Source of the DNA: Calliopum simillimum
Taxonomy: Eukaryota; Arthropoda; Insecta; Diptera; Lauxaniidae
Direction: 5' to 3'
DNA: 64,000 bases
NCBI GenBank assembly: GCA_951812925.1
Contig: OX638369.1
Location: forward strand, 59,596,228 to 59,660,227
The position numbers were made by a program, and so were the translations under genes. Under the pieces are notes generated by a model, which saw nothing but the letters and a program-made list of their open reading frames with translations, was not told the origin of the DNA and ran no database searches. How positions within the stretch are numbered: the first letter of the stretch is position 1; each line of letters opens with the position of its first letter. This document shows, in pieces, positions 11,105 to 23,344 of this stretch.

Positions 11105-12400
11105 GCCATTAATGCGAACTGCCAAAGGCTGATGCTAAATTATAATCTGAAAAGAATATTAACGACCTTTGGAAATGAGGACTGTAGAGGTTTCCACTGA
11201 TTAAAATGTTTGAATGAATAAATAACTAATCGATTTTTAAATTTGACGACACATCAGAGTTAACTTAGCGGTCAGACTCAAAGTTAAAAATTCAATTCCA
11301 CAAATCCAACCATGCAACCATCTACGAGACATCAGTCAAGTGCAGAAAACCGCATGGAATTATCAGTGATCGCTCGCCATTCGGGCTACACCGCTGCTGC
11401 TGCTATGCATGCTGATCGTGCAGACAAAAAAAAAACCCACAACAAAGCTGCCGTTGCCGACAAAGATCTGTTGTTTTGTCTGACGGGTCTAACACCCGTT
11501 GGGGAGGCAGCGGCAGGGGTAAAGTGTGTTAGCAAAATAGCTCATGCCGATCATGATCATACTGCGTTCACTAAAATGACTGATCATTACACAGAGGGAG
11601 AGAGAGAGAGAGGTAGAAAGATGTAGCAAAAGAAAAGAGAACAAAATGTATTGCTCAGCGTTCCATTACAGCAACATCAATTTAAGCACCACTGAAGATG
11701 AGGAAGAGGCAAATGATTTTACGCTGAGCAGCCGCCCAATTGTCTGTCTAACTTTGTGCTACTACTGACAAGCGAAAGCAACACGTCAAATGCAACACAA
11801 CAGACAGACAGCGATGACAAATGATGTCTGTCGGTCACATGAACGACGCATTGTTCGCGTTCAAAGTGTGAAAAATGAATACTGAAGAGTTGAACGCAGC
11901 AACATCATCGTCATCGTCGCCGCCGTTGTAACTTCAATGAAAGCAACATGTTTTTGTTGCACATTCTGCTTCACCAGGAAGTAAAAAACTGCATTCAAAA
12001 GATGACCAAATTTAATTAACGCAGCAACAACAGCACCAGCAGCAAAGAAAGAAAAGAATAATTAAGTACAGAGGAGCACTAAGAAAGAATAAAGTTGGAA
12101 AATTTGCTGCACAAACTGCAATATTAAATAAATAAATAAATTTATTTTTCAATTAAAATTAGATGGATGGAATGTACTCTGCGTTTGCAATAATTGCTAT
12201 GCAAATAATTAAAAATCCATTGAAGTCAGGCGCAGATGTTCACAAGAAAAAATTAATGAAGCGATCAATTTTGTTATATAAACATTTTTATTGTTTATTT
12301 GTAAAAATTTATCAAAAAATATTTTCGAAAAATTTTACTTTAAAAATTGGGCATTCATATTAAATGCAGTTGCATTCAATGTTAAATGAACCGCAATTCC
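11105..12400. other. non-coding, host-like CAA/CAG-rich DNA
   Basis: This part has a base composition unlike the repeats: many CAACA/GCAGCA words, a GAGAGAGA run at 11,598-11,612 and scattered TGATCA-like words. It looks like unique fly intergenic or intronic DNA. A 104-residue frame at 11,312-11,626 is low-complexity and is not supported as a gene. Confidence 0.45.
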
Positions 12401-13125
12401 AGAATGCTACCCAAAATCTGGAGCGAAGAGCGTTTGCCAGAAGATTGGCTACATAGCATGTTAGTCAAATTCCCCAAAAAAACGGCGACCTTAGCGAGTG
12501 CCGAAACTACAGAGACATTACCTTGCTCTCAGTACCATCAAAAGTATTGACAAAAGTGCTTCTGAACAGGATAAGCAAAAAACTTGATTCGGCCATTCGA
12601 AAGCAGCAAGCAGGATTCCGGCGAAACCAATCATGCGTGGATCAAATCAGCACCCTCAGAATAATTGTCGAACAATCATGCAAGTGGCGTGCTGCACTTC
12701 AACTTGTCTTTGTAGACTACAGCACTGCCTTCGAGACAGTGTCTCTCGAGAAAACATCTGGATTTCACTGCGACGAAGAGGTATTGCCGCAAAGGCCATA
12801 AATTTAGTACACATTTAGTAGACATTCACCACTAATTCAGGCGTCCGGCAAGACTGTTAACTATTACCATCTGTATTCCTTATCGTTCTTGACGTTATCC
12901 TAGATAAAGCTATTAATAAGGCCAAAAGGGGTATCCAATGCAACTTTACCGAACATCTGGAAGATCTCGACTACGTTGACGACATTTGCCTTCTATCTTC
13001 CAAACACTCAGATATGCAAAGCAAGATTGAAGACCTTGTCTTGGAATCGCAAAAGGAGTGCCTAAAAATCAACGCATCCAAGACTAAAAGCATGAAGCTA
13101 AACGCGAACAGGAATGACATCACGA
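12401..13125 (+). pseudogene. non-LTR retrotransposon reverse transcriptase relic
   Basis: Three frames together read a reverse transcriptase. MLPKIWSEERLPEDWLHS (about 12,404-12,457) is followed, after a one-base shift in an A run near 12,480, by DLSECRNYRDITLLSVPSK and KQQAGFRRNQSCVDQISTLR (up to about 12,665). FVDYSTAFETV (about 12,710) is the first catalytic palm motif. DYVDDICLLSS at about 12,970-13,000 is the second, with Val where many LINEs have Ala. The C-terminal stretch ESQKECLKINASKTKSM follows. Endonuclease and tail regions are absent. It is most like the LINE type that encodes a TLLSVPSK motif; I cannot place the clade with certainty. Confidence 0.87.
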
Positions 13126-14126
13126 AATCATCGAGTAAAAGTCATTTCCCCTACTATATAGCGCCGTGCGACGTTCTGCTGAAAATAAATGTCGTTCAAA
13201 TCTATAGCATCAATTTCGGGTCAAAAAGATTAGTTGATTATCAGAAAAACTAATCACATCTTTTAAATTATTTATAATTATAAGGAAATGCTGATGCTGG
13301 ACAACAAACTTAACCTGAAAGCATATTATTAGTAATGCACTGCCAACAATTTAATAAAACCCCATATTTGCTGTCAATCATGTCACTGGTGTTGGTATTG
13401 GTTTGGTTGAGTAATTCTAGTTGGAGTTGATGGTAGTTGGTTATTGTGACAGTTTTGACCCACAAACTAATGCAAACTCGTCGATTTATTCACACGTTAA
13501 CGCACACTGTTGCAACTTACAATCTCACACATATAAATTTAAACAAAAAAGGATATGCGATCCAACTAATTTGGGTTGTGTAAACATTGAGTCATTTGAG
13601 TGTAATGTAAGTGTGAGTGTTGCATGCGCAGATAAATCGTACGTGTGTATGTGTGTTTCCTTTTGGCCTACTTTACGTTATTGTACGCAACACAAGCAAA
13701 CAGACATCACAGTTTGTTTGCATGTGTGCGTGCGTAAATTGTTGAATGTGTGGCGGCTGTTACCAATGTTATTATCAGCAAATGCAGCAGCGCATCAGAT
13801 GCAACAAAAACAGCAACAATGGTTACACATTGTCACCATTATTTTCGGATTGGTGTTGGCTCGTGATGTGATGGTAATGATGATGCTACTTCTGTTAGCA
13901 GTTAATGCAATTGCTGCATATTCAACAACAGCAGCATAGGCAGAGCGTTTCTGTAAATAGCGAACTTTGTGTTGTGTCGCAAGTTCGAGTGCATTTTTCA
14001 GTAAAATTGAAGAAAAACCATCTTAAACCATTTCTATTAAGTTTTGGAAAATTCCCGAAACCTAGCCGCATAACAAAATATCAAGATCTAAATGGAAATT
14101 CGATGGCATCTTTATACTGTTAGGAA
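13126..14126. other. non-coding; long open frame not supported
   Basis: A 172-residue open frame at 13,421-13,939 has a cysteine-rich first part and a hydrophobic C-terminal third, but it starts at TTG, is of host-like low-complexity composition, and matches no family I recognise. I see no splice-site context that would rescue it. Confidence 0.4.
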
Positions 14127-14465
14127 CTCGTACATAAGTGAAGTAGAAGTAAAATTTAATTTAAGTGAAGTAAAAGATTAATTGAAGTGAAGAAGAATTG
14201 AAGTAACAGAAGTAATAGAGGTAGAAGTTGAAATAGAAGTAACGATAAGTGAAATGAAGCAGACGTAGAAGTGAAACGAAGCAGAAGTAGAATTAGAAGT
14301 AGTAGAAGTAGTAGAAGTAGAAGTAGTAAGAAGAAGTAGAAGTAAAGTAGAAGTAGAAGTAGAATTAGAAGTAGAAGTAGAAGTAGAACTAGAAGTAGAA
14401 GTAGAAGTAGAAGTAGAAGTAGAAGTAGAAGTAGAAGTAGAAGTAGATGTAGAAGTAGAAGTGAA
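14127..14465. repeat. (AGAAGT)n microsatellite
   Basis: About 340 bp of GAAGTA hexamer repeats. It is irregular at the 5' side, with GAAATAGAAGT and GTAGTAGAAGT variants, and nearly perfect from about 14,340 to 14,460. The minus strand reads as a long leucine run, which is an artefact of the repeat. Confidence 0.95.
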
Positions 14466-17040
14466 AATTTATGAAGAAACGTGATCGGTCTGAAGCAGGA
14501 TTCTGAGCGTTTGATATACAAATTCTTGCAGGACAAAGGATCACCTCTCTTGCAGTTGTGTAAAGAATTGCTGTACTACAGTTTTTGAAAAAACTGTCAA
14601 TGATAAATCGTTAATCGTCGAAAGTACCTGACGAACCTATCTATATATTTCTTACCGACAAAACAAATTATCTGACATCATCACGCCATTTCATTTGAAT
14701 TTCCATATTTCTGTCAAGTGACAAACCATGCATTGCAAGGGCAACAAAACAAAAATAATAGTAACGAAGAAGAGTAAAATTTCAAAGAACATTGAGTTAT
14801 TGTTTTTCTTGAAGCGTTGTTTGCATTAATGCGAAAAAAACCGCATTAAACGCGGTGCAACAACTTTCAATGTAACACGCAACACACAATGAACGTACGA
14901 AATAGACGGACGATTGCCATTGCGATAACATTGACCACCGACTGACTTATTCCACAGCTTGGCCGGGTGGTCGTTCGTTCATTAAATTCTTTACTATGAG
15001 GAGTTAATTAATTTTCATAAGAAGAAAAAAACTTTGAAAAGAAAATGAAAAATAGAAATAAAGAATTTTGTGAAGTCAATTATGACTTCAGTCACACCAC
15101 TATCGCGAAGAGTAAAGTCTGCGACGATGATGTGAAGTCTACTGCTGCAGCAGGCATGGCAACAATGTTGTCAGTGTCATTCTTGGAAAAATGTTGCATG
15201 CATGTTGCAATGTCGGCTTGTAAAATATATGATATCATGTAATAAGTAAATTCAAATTTGTAACGTATAGTATCTAGATTCAAGAATAGGTTCTTTTTAA
15301 AAAAGCGCATCAGGTACGATTTTCCAGATTGCATATCTGAAGTCTGGAGACAATTTCGAAATAGTCCACGTTAAATTTGGGTGGATCCATTTTAGAAAAC
15401 CTGCCTTCACTTGAAGAGAGCCAGCCGTGACTCGAGAGTAGGATTGCGAAAAAAAAAATCGCAGAAAATTTCAACGGCAAAAGAGGAAAGCAAATAACTT
15501 TGACCATCTAATTTTTATTGATTTCTGTACGTCACCAAAATAAATTTTATCAAACCAATGCTGGTGGTGATGGTGTTAAAAAGTCCAAAGTTAACAATAA
15601 GCTGAACAAATACAAGCATATGGAGCAATTTAGAGAACATTTGGATAAAAAAACTACTAAACAAACAGCAAAAGAAATAAAAGCTTCATTTTATGTCTAG
15701 AACACGTCTCGCAAATTCGTGACTAAAATTTTTATCTCTGTAAATCGCATTTGGTGCACGTTCCACTATGTCAGCCCACAAAAACCAGACTTGAAGTAGC
15801 GCTATTTCGTTGTAGTTGCAATTTTAAATTGTGTCTCCGCTCTTTTACTGGAAAGTTTTATCGGATGCTGTTTTGGATTGCGGATGTAAAAATACAGAAC
15901 TTTCCTAAGTTAAGTTTTTATTCTTTTGTATTTTAAGCACTAGAATATTCCAAATGAACACAATGGTTGATGTTATTAAGCAACATGTTTTACGATTGCT
16001 ATTGAAAAAAACAAATAACTGCAATGCGTTTAAGTAGTAGGGCAACCAACATATGTAAACATATAATGGCTGTAATTTAATTAAAAAAATTAGGTTCGAT
16101 ATTTTTATTTAATGCTCAAAATTATGCCAAATAATTGGCTTTTTTGCTAAGCAGTTAATTTGTGATAGTTTTTAGTTTAGTTCAGTTTATTACCAGTCAT
16201 TTTCCTTGGCATTATGTACGGACATTTTTCACCAATTTAACTTGTTATCACCTTTTTATCATTAAAATGAAAGCTGCATATCAGGTGTCATCTTTTTTTT
16301 TTGACATTTTTATTTTATTTTTTTGAATAACGTGAATCCGCATATTAATGCAGGCGACACTTGAATAACAACATTTGCAACATTTGTGCAACATTGTAGT
16401 ATTTGTTAATTTAATTAATTCAAAGCACATCAGCAACATACGCGCATGCATCAGCAACATATACGACGACTGGCAGACATTTCGCCACTCAATCAAATGT
16501 AAAACGCGCGCACAAAAAATGCAATCGTGGAGTTGTCAAATGTGCGCAGCTGTCAAATTGACAAACATATCAAAGCCAAATGCAGTTAGGCCGCCGACAG
16601 CATATGCAAGCAACAACAAAAATCATCAGCGCTGTTGACTGAAATGGCAATAGAAACGGCAAATGCACCAACGACGACGACATCAGCAATAAATTCAGCG
16701 TTCATTGACATGACAATTCTGAAGGAGGAGTCGGCGGAAAGAAACTGCAATAAAATTATTCAAGGCGGATGAATAAGAATTGATTAGAACTTGGCAGAAA
16801 TACACTGAAAAAATTTTGATAAATTTTTGTTCAAATGAAACATCTTTGGTATGAAATCCTCAATTAAACGATTGAACATCTTAACACGTTATATCTACCA
16901 ATCAACACAAGAAAGTCCTGATAAAAATTTATATGCAAGGCTCTATCATGTGTACCATGCACTGGACAAAAAGTGGGCGTAAACAGGTCATTTATATACG
17001 TTAAATTCTTTAAAAAAAAATAATAGCTTTTTCTATTATA
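14466..17040. other. non-coding, host-like DNA
   Basis: No supported gene. Contains CAACA/GCAACA-rich stretches (16,370-16,700) typical of fly unique DNA and short unsupported ORFs at 15,045 and 15,518. Confidence 0.45.
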
Positions 17041-17044
17041 AACT

Positions 17045-17112
17045 CTCTTTCTATTTTAATCTTCTGCAATGAGATCATCTCTTTCTATTTTAATCTTCTG
17101 CAATGAGATCAC
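17045..17112. repeat. 34-bp tandem duplication
   Basis: The sequence CTCTTTCTATTTTAATCTTC plus TGCAATGAGATCAT occurs twice in tandem with a 34-bp period. Confidence 0.9.
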
Positions 17113-17129
17113 GTCAATATCAAGATAAA

Positions 17130-17275
17130 CCTAAAATAAATTAATACTTTTGCAAATCAAAATCAACCTTGTCAAAGTCAAACTAAACATTTTCCAAATC
17201 AATCTGACATTTTTTCTAAATCAATTTTAGTTTTTCGTAAATCAATTAGGTACTGTATAACCAAATTAAACCAAT
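17130..17275. repeat. degenerate AAATCAA-type repeat
   Basis: Repeated words of the form TTTTCCAAATCAA and AAATCAATTTTA with an irregular spacing of about 20-25 bp. The same word family forms the larger block at 22,144-22,600. Confidence 0.55.
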
Positions 17276-17279
17276 AGAG

Positions 17280-17820
17280 TGATTCTCTCCTCCTGCGATC
17301 GGGTATACGTCCCGGAGAGACCTTCCCTTTGGGAGGCCAAGAATCGCAACCCCAACGACACTTTTGTACTTTGGAATTCAATTTATCCTTTTCATTTATG
17401 GGGCAAGTTTTCCCGGCCAACTTGATCCGTATCCTACTAGTTAGAGCCGGAATTGCGCCGAATCTGGGACCCAGAATTTGGACCTGCCCTACATGCGGGA
17501 GGCAAGTTCGCAAAGGGTCCGCGTCTGTCCGCTGTAACAGTTGCCTTAACTGGAGCCACTTTACACGCTGTTCCGGGCTGTCTAGTCTCCAAGGTTACAC
17601 AGTTAGCTGGCTAGGTAGTTGCTGTACAACAACTAGCAGTCCCCCTGTCCAAGTTCCGCAGTCCGTCCGCGCCCCCCTCCTCCTGTCCAAGTTCCGCTAT
17701 ATATACGAGTCCTCTTCCCGACGTCGCCTATCCAGGCATTCAAGGTCCTGCAGTGGAATTGCACTGGCCTGAGGAACAAGATTATAGAAATGACGGGTAA
17801 CTTCGCCAATCTAATGAGAT
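17280..17820 (+). pseudogene. 5' part of a non-LTR retrotransposon (zinc-finger ORF and endonuclease start)
   Basis: An open frame at 17,329-17,772 contains CPTCGRQVRKGSASVRCNSC followed by a histidine and a further cysteine (about 17,482-17,565). This is a treble-clef cysteine/histidine pattern seen near the N terminus of some insect LINE polyproteins. In another frame, AFKVLQWNCTGLRNKIIEMT at 17,736-17,795 is the first motif of an apurinic-type endonuclease domain. A frameshift therefore separates the two, and the element stops after a few more codons, so only the 5' end of the LINE is present. The GC content is visibly higher than the surroundings. The clade is not certain (Jockey/I group likely). 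Confidence 0.78.
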
Positions 17821-18016
17821 AATTTTACGTATTTTATTAGCGTTATACAACAGTGGCCATATCGCTCTCGACGTAGAACATGTTGTTAAGTTTGGCATGC
17901 CTTCCGCACAACCAGAATTTCCGCTTGAAATACACTGAATTTAAAAAAAAAAAACAAAAACATACTAATAAAAAGCTTTTGTCATGCAGGATTGCTCATG
18001 CATTTATCGCATAAGA

Positions 18017-19545
18017 TTACGAAGCTTCTGGGAGGTAATAGAGGAGGCCTAGACATCTATATATAAATAGGCAAACAAAATCGGTTAGGTCCCTGTTTCT
18101 ATACCTAAATCTTAACCGATTTGCTTGATTTTTTTTTTGTTGGAAAGGCTGTGAGGAGGAGCAGTGCATAGGACTATATATTTTTTAAAGTGGGCGGTGC
18201 CACGCCCCTAAATGGAAAAAACGCTCTCACAGCTAAACCGCTGCATCGATTTTAGCGAAATTTGGTATGAAGATAGGGTTTGCACTAAGGAACGATAATA
18301 TGACCATTACGTTTTTCAGTAGGCGGTGCCACGCCCCTAAATGGAAAAAACGCTCTCACAGCTAAACCGCTGCATCGATTTTAACGAAATTTAGCATGAA
18401 GATAGGGTTAGCACTAAGGAACGATAATATGACCATAACGTTTTTCAGTGGGCGGTGCCACGCCCCTAAATGAAAAAAACGCTCTCACAGCTAAACCGCT
18501 GCATCGATTTTAACGAAATTTGGTATGAAGATAGGGTTAGCACTAAGGAACGATTATATGAGCATCATGTTTTTCAGTGGGAGGTGCCACGCCCCTAAAT
18601 GGAAAAAACGCTCTCACGGCGAAAATACTGCATACGATTTTTATGAAATTTGGTATAGATATAGAGTTAGCCCTATATAGCACGAAAGCATGATTGATTT
18701 TTATGAATTTTGGTATAGAAAGATATCAAAAACTGTTTGCTCTTTAGTAGGAGCTACACGCCTCTAAATGGAAAGTACGATATTGCAACTTAGCTGTTGC
18801 ACCGATGCAGATAGCCCGAATCCTAAGGAAGAATATTAAAAGCTTTTTGTGTTTTATCGGCCAAGGAAGGGTATAAAAACTTTTTCCTTTATTTTATGGT
18901 CAAACCGAAATGGTCGAATTTCGGCCACAAGGCGAACTCTAGTACAAATAATTGCACCTGAGGAATTATAGGGTTAAAACCGATTTCCTGACTTGTTTAA
19001 AAAAAAAATATATTCTTGAAAGCTTTTAGTTACTTGTATGAGCTTTCTAAGAGTGTATTTGGTTTGTAGGGTAAAAAGGATTTGGGAAAGTTCTGAACCT
19101 TTAAAGTTGATATTTTAACTTATTTTTTCTTTTTAGTTTGGCGGCCATTTAAGTACGAAGAAGGTCCTATTAGTATGCTAGAAATTGGTGTGTTATATAG
19201 AAATAAATTTTTTTTCCGGCCTCAAATTAAAAATTTGGTATGACATATGTACTATCGAATTAAATGTTATTTAACGAAGATTCCAAAAAAAGCTATAAAA
19301 GGGTATATTATTTGGACTTTTTTCGCTTTAAAATACACTATTAAAAAGCTCACACAATTAACTAAAAGTTTGCTATAAGAACATTTTTTCTAAAACGCTA
19401 GGGTGACCCAAGAAAATTTTTTTCTAAAACAATTCAGAAAATCAGTATTAACCCTATAACTTCACAGGGGTACATTTGAGACCCCTCTCAGGTGCAATTT
19501 TTTGTTAGTCTAGGCCTCCTCTAAAACCTCCCAGAAGCTTCATAA
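18017..19545. mobile_element. inverted-repeat element with internal minisatellite
   Basis: The outer repeat at 18,017-18,054 (GAAGCTTCTGGGAGG ... GAGGAGGCCTAGAC) is complementary to 19,508-19,545. A second, inner pair (AATTGCACCTGAG at about 18,950 and CTCAGGTGCAATT ending at about 19,500) is also inverted. Between them lie the minisatellite and AT-rich DNA. No transposase frame is present. A related single arm lies at 60,474-60,775. Confidence 0.75.
18187..18612. repeat. about 130-bp minisatellite, 3.3 copies
   Basis: Successive units start at GTGGGCGGTGCCACGCCCCT (18,187, 18,318, 18,448 and a partial fourth near 18,576) and continue with CGCTCTCACAGCTAAACCGC, a GATTTTAACGAAATTTGG-like part and GAACGATAATATGACCAT. 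The first three units are nearly identical; the fourth and the sequence after it decay. Confidence 0.92.
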
Positions 19546-20573
19546 CTTTACAGGGTGTATCCTGTATTGAATTTGAATGTTACAAATCAAACATTTTTTT
19601 ATCGCAAAATAATGCCACTTTTAAGCTGAGTGCGCAAAAAATTTTTTTAAAGAAATCATTAAGAGGCAACCAAAGCTGATTTCTGCCTTCACGCATGCGC
19701 ACAAAATACACAGCAACAGGAAAAACGAAACAACCAAAAGTGAAGTCAACAAGAAACTTAAAAGTAAAAGAAAACGTTGTAAAAGTGAATAAATATGCAA
19801 ATAGATAGACAGACAGACAAACAAGCCGACGAATAGCAAATGCATGATCGTGCAAATATCATCAACAACAACACCACGAACATCACCATCAACAATAATA
19901 ATAATATTGATAGCTACGACAGCAGCAGCAACATGGTTGATAGCAACGAAGTCAACGACGCAATGCGTAAACTATTGTGGTTCTTCAAAATGTTATTGCC
20001 GTTGTTGCTGTTGTGATTGTCAATCCATTCAGTTGCCGGCCATTGACCAGACAATGACCCATCATCATTGTCATTTGCATTATCATAGTCGCAGCAACAT
20101 TTGACTTTCGACGTCATCGTTTTCTTTCTTTTTTTCTTCACTGTAGTTCTTGTCGTTTTAAAGAAAAAAATTTATGTTTTTTATTAACACTTATTGTTGC
20201 TGTTGCTATCATGTTGTTGCTGTTGATGTCATTGTCGCTGTTTTATTGCTAGCGGCTAGTCTTTGCCTACCGCAATATTTATGATTAATTAAAGACGCTT
20301 TTTAATGATGTGCAGCATTATGAAAAATGATACTGCTAATTAATTCTTTAGAAATATTCTTGCTTAATTGATCAAGTGACTCTCGTTAAGCCAGCGATAT
20401 TAAATTCGCCATTTTTTGTTTTCTAAAAATAATTTCTAAAGCAAAAATTTAAGCGACTGAAAATGAATCGATGACTATTAAATAAAACTTCACATGTTTC
20501 ATACAAATTGCATGTGGGATTTCAGCTGCAGGTTAAACCTTTTCCACACCAAATTGATCTTTTTATACCCTAC
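19546..20573. other. non-coding, host-like DNA
   Basis: Rich in CAACAACA, GTTGTTGCTG and ATCATCAT words; no supported gene. Confidence 0.45.
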
Positions 20574-21360
20574 ACCCAGGGTATATTCACTTTGTCCTTC
20601 CGTTTGTAACGCAGAGAAGGAGGCGTGGCAGATATGGAAAAGTATATATATTCTTGATCAGCGTCACCTCCTGAGTCGATATAGCCATGTCCGTTTGTCT
20701 GGCTGGCTGGCTGGCTGGGTGGCTGGCTGTGTGTGGAAATACATTTTTTGGGAAAACTAAGTAAGATAATTCAATGAAATTTGGAACACTGCCTTCGTCA
20801 TCAAAGTTAACTTGGGGGATTGAAAATGAGCAAAATCGGTAAACGCACACGCCTACCGCCCATACAAAAACTATCTTCAAAATGCAAATTTTGGAGTATT
20901 TTTCACAACAATGCAACCAAAATAAACATAAATACTACGAAATGTCAGCGCAAGCTCTGAGCAAAAACTGGTCGAATTCGGACAAGAGGGCGTGGCACCT
21001 CTCATATAAGCAAAAGCTTCAAAACGGTGTACTGAAAACGTTTTAAGAGATAATCGAACTAGATTGGACTCAGACCCTAAAAACTATAAATACAAGCTCT
21101 AAGCAAAAAATGGATAAAATTGGACAAGAGGGTGTGGCTCCTCCCATATAAGCAAAAGCTTCAAAACGCTATTCTGAAAACATTTTTTCAGATAATCCAA
21201 CCAAATTTCACTTAAATACTAAGAACTATAAAAGCAAACTCTGAGAAAAACCTGGGTGAGTGCGGAGGGCGTGGCACCTCCCATATTAGCAAAATTTTCA
21301 AAATACTGCTGTGTAGGGTATTTAAAGTTTGGCCAGGCCAAAGGTTACACCCTTACTAGT
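20574..21360 (+). mobile_element. Helitron/Helentron-like non-autonomous element A
   Basis: It starts at TATACCCTACACCCAGGGTA, itself a hairpin (ACCCT/AGGGT), and ends in TTTGGCCAGGCCAAA, a near-terminal hairpin, followed by GGTTACACCCTTACTAGT. The terminal CTAGT preceded by a hairpin is the Helitron signature. It contains a GGCT microsatellite (20,697-20,729) and about three 120-bp minisatellite units, each with a GGGCGTGGCACCTC-type core. No Rep/helicase is encoded, so it would depend on a helper. Confidence 0.7.
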
Positions 21361-22143
21361 TATACCTTACACCCAGGGTATATTTACTTTATCCTTCCGT
21401 TTGTAACGCAGAGAAGGAGGCGTGACAGATATAGAAGAGTATATATTTTTATGATCAACGTCACCTTCTGAGTCGATATAGCCATATTCGTCTGTCTGGC
21501 TGGCTGGGTGTGCGTGGAAATACATTTTCTGGGGAAAACTGGCCAAGATAATTCAATGAAATTTGATACACATCCTACGTCGTCAAAGTTAGCTCTTGGG
21601 ATTGAAAATGAGTGAAATTGGTCGACGGACAAGCCTACCGCCCAAAAAATATATTCAAAATGCAACTTTAGGAGTATTCTTCAAGATAATGCAACCAAAA
21701 AACACATAATTACTGCGAATTGTAAGCGCAAGCTCTGAAAAAAAATTGGGCTTATTCGAACAATAGCGCGTGGCACCTTCCATATAAGCAAAAGCTTCAA
21801 AACGCTATACTGAAAGCGTTTTTTGAGATAATCGAACTTAATTTTATTCAGACACTAAGAACTATAAATGCAAGCTCTCAATAAAAACTGGGTGAAAGCG
21901 GACAAGAGGGCGTGGCAGCTCCCATATAAGCAAAAGCTTCAAAACGCTATACTGAAAGCGTGTTTTGAAATAATCGAACTAAATTTTACTCAGACTCTAA
22001 GAACTATAAATTCAAGCTCTGAGCAAAACCTGGGTGAACTCGGACAAGAGATCGTGGAACCTCTCATATAAGCAAAAATTTCAAAATACGGTACTGTAGG
22101 GTATTTAGTGTTCGGCCAGGCCAAAGGTTACACCCTTACTAGT
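21361..22143 (+). mobile_element. Helitron/Helentron-like element B, joined directly to A
   Basis: Element B begins at 21,361 immediately after the terminal CTAGT of A, with no base between them. It repeats the same order: 5' hairpin (here ACCTTACACCCAGGGT), GGCT-type microsatellite (21,495-21,507, short), AAGCCTACCGCCC, minisatellite units, then GGCCAGGCC hairpin and CTAGT at 22,139-22,143. Confidence 0.72.
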
Positions 22144-22600
22144 TTCAATTCAATTTAAACTTTTTCCAAATCGAAATAAACTTTTTCCAAATCAAATAAA
22201 CTTTTTCAAATCAAATTGAAGTTTGCAAAAAAAACACGATTCAAATGATATATCCCTGTACCTACATGTAAACACAATAAAAATCTATAACTCATTTTTA
22301 AAGGTTAGTTTGGATTAAGGAAAAACTTAAATTGGTTTGGAAAAAGTTTTAATTGTATTGAAAAAAGATCAATTTGATGTGAAAAAGCTTCAACTTGGAG
22401 TGGAAATCAAGTAAAGTTTAATTTGGTTTGTATAAAGATTTTACTGGTGTAGAAAAAGGTTCATTTGATTTAGAAAAAGTTTAATTTGATTTGAAAAAAC
22501 GGCATGTTAGTTTGATTTGGGAAAAGGTTCTATTTAATTTGGAAAAGTTTTATTTTGATTTGCAAAAGGATTAACTTGAACTGCAAAAACTGTATCACCC
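22144..22600. repeat. TTTGATTTGGAAAAAG repeat field
   Basis: About 20 degenerate copies of a 20-25-bp word. The left part (22,150-22,230) reads AAACTTTTTCCAAATCAAA and the right part (22,310-22,600) reads the complement, TTTGATTTGGAAAAAGTT, so the field is inverted around about 22,270. Confidence 0.7.
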
Positions 22601-23342
22601 TTATCAGTTTTAATGAATATAAACCCTAGTTCCATTTGGCATTTGTTTATTTCAACCGCTATCTCTAGTTATCATTATGTTTTATTTAAATTTAATTATC
22701 GCATAGTTTTCATTCATAAAAATATCAATACCAATGAATACGAAGTTGTTTTCGTCAGAGTTTTGGCGCCATTTACTGTTATACCTTGGAATTTATAGTG
22801 TTAAATGGGGAAAAGAAAAAAAAAACACACAAAAAGAGGTGAAGACGTACGAAGAGCAGCCGCAACAAATAACAAATATAATATTTATGAAATACTATTG
22901 TTTACAAGTTTTATTTTTTGCAAAAAAGTAAAAAACAAATAAAACTATTTAGCAACAAATATCTACAACAGTAGTAGCAACACAGCTAACACAAGAGCAA
23001 CGATGTGTCTAGACGTGTTAACTGAATATGGCGCATTTACGAGCAAAATGTTGATGTTTTGTTATTTTGTTATCAACTGTTTTTAGTTTTATTACATTTT
23101 AAGTTTTTTTTCGTTTCTTTCTTTCTTTCTTCTCTTATTTTCTCACATCTACCTTTGGCTAGGCACGTGCCTGATTTAACAATAAAAGCAATAACTTGGT
23201 AAATACGAACGGCACATGTTAACAAAGTCAGCGTTAAGAGAGAGAAACCAAGAGAGAAATGAAATTAAAGAGCGAGCGAAAGAGATAATTTTTTGATATA
23301 AAAAATATTAAATTTTTTCCGTATCTATTTTTTTTTTTTATG
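22601..23342. other. non-coding, AT-rich
   Basis: No supported gene. Contains a short TTTC microsatellite near 23,115-23,130 and a T run ending at about 23,340. Confidence 0.45.
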
Positions 23343-23344
23343 TA

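Noticed and set aside
13421..13939. 172-residue open frame
   Set aside because: Non-ATG start, low-complexity composition, no known motif, in host-like non-coding DNA.
14156..14536. 126-residue leucine-rich open frame on the minus strand
   Set aside because: It is the complement of the AGAAGT microsatellite.
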